25,246 nt of DNA from CAZTLE01 sp964614415 (GCA_964614415.1 CAZTLE010000037.1:1-25246), one strand, 5' to 3'. Positions 8,236-16,093 are shown, counted from the stretch's first letter. Numbers and translations: made by a program. Notes: generated by a model not told the origin, from the sequence alone.

Positions 8236-9105
8236 ATGAAAACTTTATTCTTTTTGGTGGTCTCATTGTTCTTATCGATATGGATGAATGGCCAGAATAC
8301 CACACAGTTCAGAGAAAGCACGTATTTACTACGAAATGAGAATGGTACATTTTCAACAATTAAAGGCGACACAAAAGTTATTCTGAAGATTAGAAAGAAA
8401 TCTGGCGTGACCCTGAAGAGAACTGGAATTTCAGTTACTGGAACTGATACAATACAGCATTTTTCAGAATCAATGAATTTTATAAATCGTGACTTCATTG
8501 CCTCAGACTTTAATCTTGAGAATCAAGAGCGTTTGTATGGCGATCTTGTGCAGGAAGGAGAAGTTATAAAATTCTATCCATGGATGTTCAAGTGGAACGA
8601 CGAGGGAAAGGCAATTAATGATAGCCTGAATAAGCACGGCCCATACTTAATAGAAATTCCCCATAGGACAACGGTCAGAGCCAGATATAATGCTTATCAT
8701 TTTGGAACCCTAACATTACCGGTGAAGTTTTACTTAAAAAAGGAAGACTCGATAAGCAATACAGAATTCGATGCCAACATAAACTTCATGGTCGGTAAGA
8801 AATGGGGAAGCAAAAAGTTTAGATATGTGGCTGACGAGTTAAAGGAGAGTTATACCGTGGCTACGTCCTTGAATTTAATCACGGGAATAAGTAAGCTGAC
8901 CTTGACTCCATCAAACACAGAACAGGATTTGACCAAGGATATTGACGTTGCCTCTTTGTCTTATGGTGTTGCTGTGGGCTTTCAATATAAGAAGGTTGGT
9001 GTCTTCGCTGCATTGGGATTTGATACTCCACTTTCCAGATTTGGAAAAGAATGGGTTTATAGGGAGGTACCATGGCTAGGTTTTGGAATCGGTCTCGGTC
9101 TTTAA
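8236..9105 (+). CDS. Unrecognised exported protein with barrel-like C-terminus
   Basis: I do not recognise a family. The start at 8236 is chosen because it opens a signal peptide (MKTLFFLVVSLFLSIWMNGQ) and sits about 23 nt after a good -7 element; the frame is open back to 8116 but that part is not signal-like. The mature protein (about 269 residues) is rich in Lys, Asn and Ser, with a mixed beta-type pattern through the middle. The last 60 residues alternate polar and hydrophobic/aromatic positions with many Gly (SYGVAVGFQYKKVGVFAALG, then WLGFGIGLGL at the end), suggesting a few outer-membrane beta strands. It opens an AT-rich block between dxs and tadA, is divergent from dxs, and is followed after 80 nt by another envelope protein gene on the same strand. 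Confidence 0.8.
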   Translation: MKTLFFLVVSLFLSIWMNGQNTTQFRESTYLLRNENGTFSTIKGDTKVILKIRKKSGVTLKRTGISVTGTDTIQHFSESMNFINRDFIASDFNLENQERLYGDLVQEGEVIKFYPWMFKWNDEGKAINDSLNKHGPYLIEIPHRTTVRARYNAYHFGTLTLPVKFYLKKEDSISNTEFDANINFMVGKKWGSKKFRYVADELKESYTVATSLNLITGISKLTLTPSNTEQDLTKDIDVASLSYGVAVGFQYKKVGVFAALGFDTPLSRFGKEWVYREVPWLGFGIGLGL

Positions 9106-9129
9106 AGATTGAAATGAATAATTTCAGAT

Positions 9130-9160
9130 TAGCTAAACAAGTTTGGCGCCCAATAGCTAA
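9130..9160. repeat. Paired TAGCTAA repeats upstream of the gene at 9186
   Basis: TAGCTAA occurs at 9130-9136 and again at 9154-9160, 24 nt start to start, and each core TAGCTA is itself palindromic. Paired direct repeats about two helical turns apart are the usual form of LytTR binding sites, and a LytTR regulator is encoded two genes on. The spacing is slightly longer than the usual 21-22, so this is only a candidate operator. Confidence 0.3.
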
Positions 9161-9185
9161 GTATTAATCAAAAACATAAACTATC

Positions 9186-9800
9186 ATGAAAAATCAAAGA
9201 GTATTTCTAATTGTATTTCTGGGACTATTAGTTCTAACATTGGTTCTAATTATTACAGGACGAGGAGATGTAACGAATGTATATTGTGGTAAATCACCTG
9301 AAACACAATATAATTGCGGTCAACAATCGCCTGTTCCAGCAAATAGAAGTAGAGCACTTAGAAAAGGAACGGTGCTCTACTATAATATTTCCGATACATG
9401 TAACTTTCAAACGTTGCAACTTGAGACATACAAGGGTTTCTTGCATACTAATATTGGACGTTTCAAAAGCAAGAAATTAAATGATGAATATTATCGTATT
9501 GACAAGTTAGAAGCAAAACACTATGCAATTAAGGATACCTCGGTAGTGCCAAAGTTTGCCATTAAAAGAATACTTGTCAACAAGAATACCACAGAGAATC
9601 ATCTCATTTTTCAGCTAACTTTTGAAAAAGATAGCATACTAAGCAACAGCATTGACTATGTCTATGGAGGGGATAATGGCTTCCACGAACCTCCAATCTT
9701 AATTAAAAAAGACGCTACAATTGAATTTAGGGGAGCTATTCGTCCAGATAAGAATTGGGGTGGATATGAATGTGATGGAAAAGCCATAACTTCGCAATAG
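9186..9800 (+). CDS. Unrecognised membrane-anchored periplasmic protein
   Basis: A 204-residue protein that I cannot assign to a family. Residues about 6-24 form one hydrophobic segment (FLIVFLGLLVLTLVLIITG) with no clear cleavage site, so it is probably an inner-membrane anchor with the rest outside the cytoplasm. Four Cys (34, 44, 72, 196) could make two disulfides, fitting a periplasmic fold. The rest is Lys-rich and appears to be mainly beta, with an amphipathic stretch FAIKRILVNKNTTENHLIFQLTFEK. The ATG at 9186 is the only sensible start. The stop is 27 nt before the TTG of the LytTR regulator, so the two are probably co-transcribed and may work as sensor and regulator partners. Its AT-rich codon use matches the genes on both sides within the block and not dxs or tadA. 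Confidence 0.75.
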   Translation: MKNQRVFLIVFLGLLVLTLVLIITGRGDVTNVYCGKSPETQYNCGQQSPVPANRSRALRKGTVLYYNISDTCNFQTLQLETYKGFLHTNIGRFKSKKLNDEYYRIDKLEAKHYAIKDTSVVPKFAIKRILVNKNTTENHLIFQLTFEKDSILSNSIDYVYGGDNGFHEPPILIKKDATIEFRGAIRPDKNWGGYECDGKAITSQ

Positions 9801-9827
9801 CTCTCCCCGTTTCATTATTTTCATTTT

Positions 9828-11366
9828 TTGAAGTACAGATTTCTTTTGTTGGGATTGTTTTTGATGAATCTGGTCTTTGCCCAGAACTACATTGACAGTG
9901 TTCTAATTTCTATTAAGCAATATCGCTTTGAAGAAGCACACTGCTTTATTGATTCTCTTGATAACGTACAGGTAGAAAGACTTCTACTTTGTAAAATAAA
10001 CAGGGAAATTTATGGTGACAGATGCCGAATAGAAATAGAACCATCGGAAATAGTCGCCGACAGTTCACTTCTTAGTAGTCGGGAAAAAATTTTGCAAAAG
10101 TACCTGATCGGTAATGAATTATATAGGCGAAACGAGCCCGGATTGGACAGTTTGATTTTTAGAAATTACTTCATTGCTTTCAACGCGTCTAAAAACCTAA
10201 AGGATTCGGTTCTGTCGAAGGAAATTCTTTACGGCATAAATGATTTTATTTTCAAAAGGTCCAAGGATTCAGTCACTTCGAAGATTTTTTTAAACAAGTA
10301 CAGAGAACATGTAAAAGACATGAACGATAGGTTCCGTTACAACTATCTTCTTATCAACTACCAGTTTTTAATTTCTGAAAGCGAGCCTAGAAAAGCTAAT
10401 AATGACAGTATTGATGCCTTATTTAAGATATTGAACTCAACCGTTAAAGAAGGGAGTTTTGAAAAAGGGCTTTACCATCAACTTAGAGGCATTTACTATG
10501 CTCATTGGTTGGAAGACAATGAAAGATCGAATCAGGAGTTTTATAGGGCCTATCTGGTTTACGAAGGACTTCCGCTGGAACTTGCGAGATTTAAAATCAA
10601 AGGACTTTCCTATAACGCGGCTGTTTATCTTCACAAAAACGGTGAAAGCAAAAAGGCAGTTCCAATTTTTCTAAAGGATTTAGAAAGAGATAAAGATCCT
10701 GTTTTGAAGATGAGAACCTATGAATGGCTGTTTTTATCTTACGAAGAATTAAAAATGCCTGACAGTGCACTTTATTATTTTAAGAAAATGCATGTCCTCA
10801 AGGCCAAACTGGATCAGGAAAGACACTCAGAAGAAATTAGGAGAATAAACAGGGTCTATGACCTTGAAGCCAAACAAAGGGAGCTCGAAAGATTCATTAC
10901 TCAAAATTTAAAGCTGCGAGGGAGATTGATGGCGGCAATACCAATTCTGGGGATGACAATCCTAATACTCCTGTTTATTTTTTATTTATATCGTAGATAT
11001 AAGAAAAAGAGTGCTTTATTACTTGGCGAGAAAAGCGAGACCCTCAACAAGTTGGATGAACTTAAGGATATTGTGATCAAAAACCATATAATTCTTAAGG
11101 ACGGAGCCAGGGTCTATATTTCAGAATTGACGTTCATAAAATCTGATGGTCACTTTATTGACATACATACGTCAGATGGAAATAGGCATGTAGATCGTCA
11201 AAAGCTGAGCGAGATAAAGAAGGAATTACCTCCTAATTTCATTCAATGTCATCGCTCCTACATTGTTAATAGTAACTACATAAAACAACATTTAAAAAAG
11301 GCCGTCAGACTCTTTAATGATGAAACGATCCCAATTTCAAGGTCTTTCAAAGATAATTTTCCATAG
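9828..11366 (+). CDS. Membrane-tethered TPR-LytTR transcription factor
   Basis: A 512-residue one-component regulator. The start is a TTG at 9828: it opens a full signal sequence (MKYRFLLLGLFLMNLVFAQ), and the only Met nearby, at residue 13, would cut that signal in half. Residues about 20-330 are helical and TPR-like (for example residues 210-230 and 296-325), predicted to be periplasmic. A short coiled-coil-like stretch (330-362) leads to one membrane helix (about 367-388) ending in RRYKKK, placing the C-terminus inside. Residues about 417-512 are a LytTR DNA-binding domain (ISELTFIKSDGHFIDIHTSD, FIQCHRSYIVN, IPISRSF). There is no kinase or receiver domain, so it should convert an envelope signal directly into DNA binding. 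It shares a likely transcript with the protein upstream and ends 9 nt before tadA. Confidence 0.9.
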   Translation: MKYRFLLLGLFLMNLVFAQNYIDSVLISIKQYRFEEAHCFIDSLDNVQVERLLLCKINREIYGDRCRIEIEPSEIVADSSLLSSREKILQKYLIGNELYRRNEPGLDSLIFRNYFIAFNASKNLKDSVLSKEILYGINDFIFKRSKDSVTSKIFLNKYREHVKDMNDRFRYNYLLINYQFLISESEPRKANNDSIDALFKILNSTVKEGSFEKGLYHQLRGIYYAHWLEDNERSNQEFYRAYLVYEGLPLELARFKIKGLSYNAAVYLHKNGESKKAVPIFLKDLERDKDPVLKMRTYEWLFLSYEELKMPDSALYYFKKMHVLKAKLDQERHSEEIRRINRVYDLEAKQRELERFITQNLKLRGRLMAAIPILGMTILILLFIFYLYRRYKKKSALLLGEKSETLNKLDELKDIVIKNHIILKDGARVYISELTFIKSDGHFIDIHTSDGNRHVDRQKLSEIKKELPPNFIQCHRSYIVNSNYIKQHLKKAVRLFNDETIPISRSFKDNFP

Positions 11367-11375
11367 TTTTAGCAT

Positions 11376-11825
11376 ATGCTCGAACCGTACGACGACTCTT
11401 ATTTCATGAAGCGCGCCATGCAGGAGGCAGAAACCGCCTACAGCAAGGGAGAAGTCCCGATTGGTGCGGTGGTGGTGATCAACAATCAAATCATAGCAAG
11501 AGCACATAACCTTACCGAAACGCTTAACGATGTGACCGCTCATGCCGAAATGCAGGCCATTACGGCCGCTGCCAATTTCCTGGGCGGCAAATACCTGATA
11601 GATTGCACGTTGTATGTGACCCTTGAGCCCTGTCAGATGTGCGCAGGGGCGTTGTTTTGGAGTCAGATTTCCCGAATTGTCTACGGAGCCAGGGATGAAC
11701 AAAGGGGATGCATTGCTATGAAGACCAAATTACACCCTAAAACCAAAATGAGTGGAGGTGTGTTGGAAGAAGAAGCTTCCAGTCTGCTGAAGAAGTTCTT
11801 TATTGAAAAAAGGAACCTGAAATAA
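11376..11825 (+). CDS. tadA: tRNA adenosine(34) deaminase
   Basis: Converts A34 to inosine in the anticodon of tRNA-Arg(ACG), a cytoplasmic zinc enzyme. The protein is 149 residues, as expected. The cytidine/deoxycytidylate deaminase-type zinc site is complete: His56-Ala-Glu58 in DVTAHAEMQA (Glu58 is the proton shuttle) and PCQMC at 85-89. EVPIGAVVV and ARAHNLTE fit TadA more than guanine deaminases, which I cannot fully exclude. The gene follows the LytTR stop by 9 nt and may be read through from it, but its base composition matches the housekeeping genes: 34 of 60 bases are G or C in 11521-11580. The short TCCGCC-TTA-GGCGGA hairpin lies just downstream. Confidence 0.93.
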   Translation: MLEPYDDSYFMKRAMQEAETAYSKGEVPIGAVVVINNQIIARAHNLTETLNDVTAHAEMQAITAAANFLGGKYLIDCTLYVTLEPCQMCAGALFWSQISRIVYGARDEQRGCIAMKTKLHPKTKMSGGVLEEEASSLLKKFFIEKRNLK

Positions 11826-11834
11826 TACTCCTTC

Positions 11835-11849
11835 TCCGCCTTAGGCGGA
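11835..11849. repeat. Short palindromic hairpin TCCGCC-TTA-GGCGGA
   Basis: A perfect 6-bp inverted repeat with a 3-nt loop, 9 nt after the tadA stop. No T-run follows, so it is a poor intrinsic terminator. It may slow or stabilise the tadA transcript end, or be a copy of a dispersed intergenic palindrome; this window holds only one copy. Confidence 0.5.
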
Positions 11850-11880
11850 TTCGGAGCACATAACTGAAACTTTGGAGCAC

Positions 11881-11914
11881 AAAAAATCCCCCGAAGCTTT
11901 AGCGAAGGGGGATT
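11881..11914 (-). terminator. Intrinsic terminator of the cold-shock gene
   Basis: An 8-bp outer stem (AATCCCCC 11885-11892 with GGGGGATT 11907-11914) surrounds a symmetric GAA/GAA internal loop and a GC/GC inner pair with a TTTA loop. On the minus strand it is followed by TTTTTT (complement of 11881-11886), 24 nt downstream of the cold-shock stop. On the plus strand there is no T-run, so it serves mainly the minus strand. Confidence 0.8.
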
Positions 11915-11937
11915 GATAATCTAAAATCTATATCTCG

Positions 11938-12135
11938 TTATTCGTGGATGACGCGTACTTGAGTGGCGATCATCCCTTTTCTTCCTTCTTCTTCGGTGTA
12001 TTCTACCTTGTCTCCTTCGTTGAGCGCTTCGCCATTTAGACCGGTTACGTGCACAAAGATGTCTTTTCCGGTTTCATCGTTTGTGATAAATCCGTAGCCT
12101 TTAGATTCGTTGAAAAACTTAACAGTTCCTTCCAT
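11938..12135 (-). CDS. Cold-shock domain protein (CspA family)
   Basis: A 65-residue single cold-shock domain that binds single-stranded RNA/DNA in the cytoplasm and acts as an RNA chaperone. RNP1 is KGYGFI (12-17) and RNP2 is DIFVHV (25-30); the aromatic positions Phe7, Phe8, Tyr14, Phe16 and Phe27 are in place. Length and start (MEGTVKFFN) match the family exactly. It has its own promoter with a perfect -7 element 25 nt upstream of the ATG and a strong terminator, so it is probably transcribed alone even though it follows the aspS-ClC genes on the same strand. The predicted leader is only about 22 nt, much shorter than the long thermosensor leader of E. coli cspA, so cold induction by that mechanism is not expected. 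Confidence 0.95.
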   Translation of the reverse strand: MEGTVKFFNESKGYGFITNDETGKDIFVHVTGLNGEALNEGDKVEYTEEEGRKGMIATQVRVIHE

Positions 12136-12160
12136 TGTAAAAAAAAATAAATTAATGCTT

Positions 12161-12168
12161 CAAAGGTA
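12161..12168 (-). promoter_or_regulatory. -7 element of the cold-shock gene
   Basis: The minus strand reads TACCTTTG, a perfect TAnnTTTG, 25 nt before the ATG at 12135. Predicted transcription start is near 12157. No TTG is present at the -33 distance. Confidence 0.55.
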
Positions 12169-12225
12169 GGAGAAATAATGACTGAAGAGACGGTAAAAAT
12201 GAAAATATTTCTAAAAAATATTGAT

Positions 12226-12471
12226 TTACAGCTTTTTATCTTCTCCGAATTTGCGCATTTTATCAATGTTCTCTTTCGTAAGCATGTAATCCTTTACGTT
12301 CCGGTCCTTCCACCGATAGTAGATAAATAAAGGCATGAGCACGAAAAACCCGGCGGCTACAGATAGCCCGATGATGAGATCGCCGGTGGGCATGTCCGTT
12401 GAACGTATATAAATCCCGGTACCCGCTCCAGCGACCACGAGAATAAGTAAAACAATTAAAAAGTATTTCAT
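12226..12471 (-). CDS. Small membrane protein with two helices
   Basis: An 81-residue protein that I do not recognise. Two hydrophobic helices (about 3-22 and 33-52) are separated by RSTDMPTGD, and the charged tail YYRWKDRNVKDYMLTKENIDKMRKFGEDKKL should face the cytoplasm. Its ATG overlaps the TGA of the ClC gene in a 4-nt ATGA (12468-12471), so translation is probably coupled, and it may associate with or accompany the ClC protein. No catalytic motif is present. The overlap and clean membrane topology support a real gene. Confidence 0.8.
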   Translation of the reverse strand: MKYFLIVLLILVVAGAGTGIYIRSTDMPTGDLIIGLSVAAGFFVLMPLFIYYRWKDRNVKDYMLTKENIDKMRKFGEDKKL

Positions 12472-14267
12472 CGTCCTCCTGAAAAATCGATTAGTTTTCT
12501 GCGATAGGCGGTGAGTAATTTCGATTTGGATACAAAACCATAGTACGCTTCGTCCTTTACAACAGGAAGGTTCCAGGCCCCCGTATCCTGAAATTTCTTC
12601 ATTACCTCCGTCATCTTATCGCCGTCTAAGGTAATGATCTCCGGAGGATTTTGCATCAACTCACGCGCGGTGATTTCCTTGTACAAGGACTGATCGAACA
12701 TAATGGGACGCAGGTCATCCAGCAAAATAACACCTTCCAAAGTGTTTGTCTCTTCGTCCACTACCGGGAAGATATTGCGTTTGGATTTCACCACCGCCTT
12801 CTTAATGATCTCTTCTAATGTCATACCCGCAGTGACCGGAATGAAATCGGTTTCCACGACGCGCGTAAGATCCATCAAGGTAAGCACGGCATGGTCCTTA
12901 TCGTGGGTGATGAGTTCACCACGCCTTCCCAGTTCCATAGCATAGACCGAATGCGGAATGAAATATTTGGTCAGTGAAAAAGAGATCGCTGCCGTTATCA
13001 TTAGCGGAATGAAAAGACTATACCCGCCGGTCACTTCGGCAATAAGGAAGATGGCCGTTAACGGTGCGTGTAGCACTCCGGCCATGAGACCGGTCATGCC
13101 TACCAGGGTGAAATTACTTTCTGAAATTGGACTGGCCAGCAACCCGCTGTGGTTAATGATCTTGGCCATACAGTTCCCCATAATACTACCCATGAAGAGC
13201 GTGGGAGCAAAAATTCCACCCACCCCGCCGGCACCGAAAGTAAGGGCACTGGCTATTACCTTGAACAAGACCAGTCCTCCCAGTAAGGCAATGACCACCC
13301 AAACATTCTCGAGGTCAAGATTGAAGAAATTATTTTCCAACGCCCGTTCGGGATTTCCCTGAACGAGGTTATTGATCACATCGAATCCTTCCCCATAGAG
13401 CGGAGGAATGAAATACACCAGGATTCCGATTCCGATACCGCCTATCAGCAAACGTTTCAGGGGAGAGCCCATGCGTTCGAACCGGTTTTGGAACCATTCG
13501 TAGGTTCTGGCAAAATATACGGAAACCAACGCTGCAACCAGTCCCAACAGTATGTAGAAAGGAATATCATTGAGCGTAAACGTTTCTCCCAAACGGAACG
13601 GTAACAGCACGTCATTTCCGAAGAAAAAGTAAGAAGTAATAATGGCTGAAACAGAGGCTAGCAATAGCGGAATTAAGGATACCAGGGTAAGGTCCAGGCT
13701 AAAGACTTCCACCGCAAAAATAATGGCAGCGATGGGAGCTTTGAACAGGGAAGACATAGCTCCGGCCGCTGCACATCCGATAAGTAGCGTACGTGTTGCC
13801 TGATTCATATGGAACAGACGCGAAACATTCGAACTAATGGCTGCCCCGGTCGAGACCGTTGGTCCTTCCAATCCCACCGATCCGCCAAAACCTACCGTGA
13901 TAGGCGCCGCAATAAGACTGCCTACCATCTGAAACCGTCGCATAATTCCCTTACGTTTGGAAATGGCAAACAATGTGGCCGGAATGCCCTGGGCAATAGG
14001 ATGTTTCAGAATATACTTCAGAAACAGGTACACCAAAACAAAACCGATCAGCGGAAAAATAAAGTAGAAGGCGTTTTGATATTCCTTGATCAGCTTTCCT
14101 TCAAGTAAGAACTGAATGAAATGGGTTCCGTTCTTGATAAGCACGGCGGCTACCCCGGATAAAAATCCTACAAGAATACTAAGAATAAAAACGAACTGCC
14201 TGTGAGAGATGTGCTTAAGTCGCCATATGAGAAAGCGGGTAAGCAATGATCGTTTTTGTTCTTGCAT
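12468..14267 (-). CDS. ClC-family chloride channel/transporter with two CBS domains
   Basis: A 599-residue inner-membrane protein for Cl- (or related anion) movement. Selectivity motifs: QGIP (93-96, in the place of GSGIP), GLEGP (132-136) with the external gating Glu134, GGIFAP (350-355), and the pore Tyr at about 442 (SVYAMELGRRG). The position equal to the internal proton glutamate of E. coli ClC (Glu203) is Val188 in FAVEVF, as in the vertebrate channels ClC-0 and ClC-1, so H+-coupled exchange is doubtful. The C-terminal part (about 461-590) holds two CBS domains, rare in small prokaryotic ClCs, that may bind adenine nucleotides and regulate the pore. It starts 30 nt after the aspS stop on the same strand and overlaps the small membrane gene downstream, so the three genes probably form one operon. 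Confidence 0.93.
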   Translation of the reverse strand: MQEQKRSLLTRFLIWRLKHISHRQFVFILSILVGFLSGVAAVLIKNGTHFIQFLLEGKLIKEYQNAFYFIFPLIGFVLVYLFLKYILKHPIAQGIPATLFAISKRKGIMRRFQMVGSLIAAPITVGFGGSVGLEGPTVSTGAAISSNVSRLFHMNQATRTLLIGCAAAGAMSSLFKAPIAAIIFAVEVFSLDLTLVSLIPLLLASVSAIITSYFFFGNDVLLPFRLGETFTLNDIPFYILLGLVAALVSVYFARTYEWFQNRFERMGSPLKRLLIGGIGIGILVYFIPPLYGEGFDVINNLVQGNPERALENNFFNLDLENVWVVIALLGGLVLFKVIASALTFGAGGVGGIFAPTLFMGSIMGNCMAKIINHSGLLASPISESNFTLVGMTGLMAGVLHAPLTAIFLIAEVTGGYSLFIPLMITAAISFSLTKYFIPHSVYAMELGRRGELITHDKDHAVLTLMDLTRVVETDFIPVTAGMTLEEIIKKAVVKSKRNIFPVVDEETNTLEGVILLDDLRPIMFDQSLYKEITARELMQNPPEIITLDGDKMTEVMKKFQDTGAWNLPVVKDEAYYGFVSKSKLLTAYRRKLIDFSGGR

Positions 14268-14297
14268 ACCTCAAGGTACTAAAATGTGAGGGATCTG

Positions 14298-16056
14298 CTA
14301 GAGATCTAACTTAATGTTGAGTTCCCCAAGTTGTTCAGGATCAATAGGAGCGGGTGCATCGATCATCACATCGCGCCCGGCATTGTTTTTTGGGAATGCG
14401 ATGAAATCACGAATGATCTCCTGTCCGCCCAGGATGGCTACCAGTCGATCGAGACCAAAAGCAATACCACCGTGAGGAGGGGCACCAAACTCGAAGGCAT
14501 TCATTAAGAACCCGAACTGCGCTTTGGCCTCTTCAGGGGTGAAGCCCAGATAGTCGAACATCTGCGCCTGAATCTCCTTATCATGAATACGAATGGAACC
14601 ACCGCCAATTTCGTTTCCGTTCAGAACGAGGTCATAAGCGTTGGCCTTAACGGCACCCGGATCGGTAGCCAGGAGTTCAAACTGTCCTGGCTTCGGAGAA
14701 GTAAAGGGATGGTGCATGGCGTGGTAGCGCTCTGTTTCTTCATCCCATTCCAACAGTGGAAAATCCACGACCCACAGTGGAGCGAATTCGTTAGCTTTTC
14801 GAAGTCCAAGACGTTCTGCGAGTTCCATACGCAGGGCGCTCAACTGGGCGCGGACCTTATTGGTGTTTCCTGAAAGGACGCAAATAAGATCACCGGCTTC
14901 GGCTCCTGTCGTTTCTGCCCATTTTGCCAGATCTTCCTGATCGTAAAATTTGTCGACAGACGATTTGTACGTGCCGTCTTCGTTGCAACGTACATACACC
15001 ATACCCAATGCGCCAATTTGTGGACGCTTCACCCAGTCGATCAGCTTGTCGATCTCTTTTCGGGAGTAGCTGTTTCCACCCGGAACGGCGATACCAACGA
15101 CCAATTCCGCCTTATTGAAAACATTGAAGTCTTTGTGCTGAGCGACCTCATTAAGTTCTCCGAATTCCATACCGAAACGGATGTCCGGCTTGTCATTACC
15201 ATAACGCTGCATGGCTTCATCGTAGGTCATTCGCGGAAAGTCTCCGGTTTCCAGGTTGTGTAGTTCTTTCAATAAGTGACGGGTAAGTCCTTCGAAAGTG
15301 TTGAGCACATCTTNNNNNNNNNNCCTGCTCCACGAAGGCCATTTCGCAGTCAATCTGTGTAAACTCAGGTTGCCTATCGGCACGAAGGTCCTCATCACGG
15401 AAGCATTTCACGATCTGGAAGTACTTGTCCATGCCGCCTACCATAAGTAGTTGCTTGAACGTTTGCGGTGATTGCGGAAGGGCGTAAAACTGCCCCTCGT
15501 TCATTCGCGAAGGAACAATAAAGTCACGGGCTCCTTCCGGAGTTGATTTTATAAGATAGGGGGTTTCGATCTCGCAAAACCCTTTTTCAGACAGGTAATT
15601 CCGAACCGCCATGGTCACCTTGTGACGGAACATAAGATTTTCGCGTACCGGTTTTCTTCGGATGTCCAGGTAGCGGTATTGCATACGCAATTCTTCCCCA
15701 CCGTCCGTTTCATCTTCAATAGTGAAGGGAGGTAGTAGCGCTTCATTCAGAATATTTAGTTCAGATACAAGAATCTCAATATCTCCCGTTGGCATCTTGG
15801 GATTCTTGGACTCACGTTCTATCACGGTACCGGTCACCTGAACTACGAACTCACGACCCAATTTGGAAGCGCGCTGCATAACATCAGCCGGGGTGCGCTC
15901 CTCGTCGAATATGAGCTGCGTGATCCCGTAACGGTCCCGCAGGTCTACCCATACCATGAATCCCTTATCACGGGTCTTTTGTACCCAACCTGCTAAGGTC
16001 ACTGTTTCACCTATGTTCGATGCGCGTAATTCGCCGTTCGTATGTGTTCTGTACAT
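14298..16056 (-). CDS. aspS: Aspartyl-tRNA synthetase, interrupted only by an N-run
   Basis: Charges tRNA-Asp with aspartate in the cytoplasm; a class IIb enzyme of the bacterial type. Domains: OB-fold anticodon-binding (about 1-105), class II core with motif 2 (FRDEDLRADRQPEFTQID, about 218-236), a GAD insertion domain, and motif 3 (GIAFGLDRL, from about 527). As given, the frame breaks at ten Ns (15314-15323). The bases on the two sides join as GAG CAG G / AA GAT GTG, reading Glu-Gln-Glu-Asp-Val in one frame when the Ns are removed. This gives 582 residues, the normal bacterial length. It is therefore very probably one intact gene, not a pseudogene. It heads a probable operon with the ClC gene and has a perfect -7 element 29 nt upstream. 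Confidence 0.95.
15314..15323. other. Run of ten N (assembly gap) within aspS
   Basis: Ten undetermined bases between residues Gln244 and Asp246 of aspS. Flanking codons suggest that no real base is missing: the partial codons on each side (G and AA) make GAA for Glu245. The placeholder length of 10 shifts the apparent frame. Confidence 0.98.
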
Positions 16057-16085
16057 GTGTGTATCCCTTCTGAATAAAACAGGTG

Positions 16086-16093
16086 CAAATTTA
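16086..16093 (-). promoter_or_regulatory. -7 element of aspS
   Basis: The minus strand reads TAAATTTG, a perfect TAnnTTTG, 29 nt before the aspS ATG at 16056. Predicted transcription start is near 16082. No TTG is seen at the -33 distance. The same 179-bp gap must also hold the promoter of the divergent receptor gene, for which the nearest match is TAAATTTA at 16203-16210 (one mismatch, 26 nt before the ATG). Confidence 0.5.

Noticed and set aside
9110..9126. TGAAAT/ATTTCA hairpin after the gene at 8236
   Set aside because: Only six mostly A-T pairs and no T-run; too weak to call a terminator.
14298..16056. aspS as a frameshifted pseudogene or two genes
   Set aside because: The break coincides exactly with the ten Ns, and removing them restores one frame with the expected Glu at the junction.
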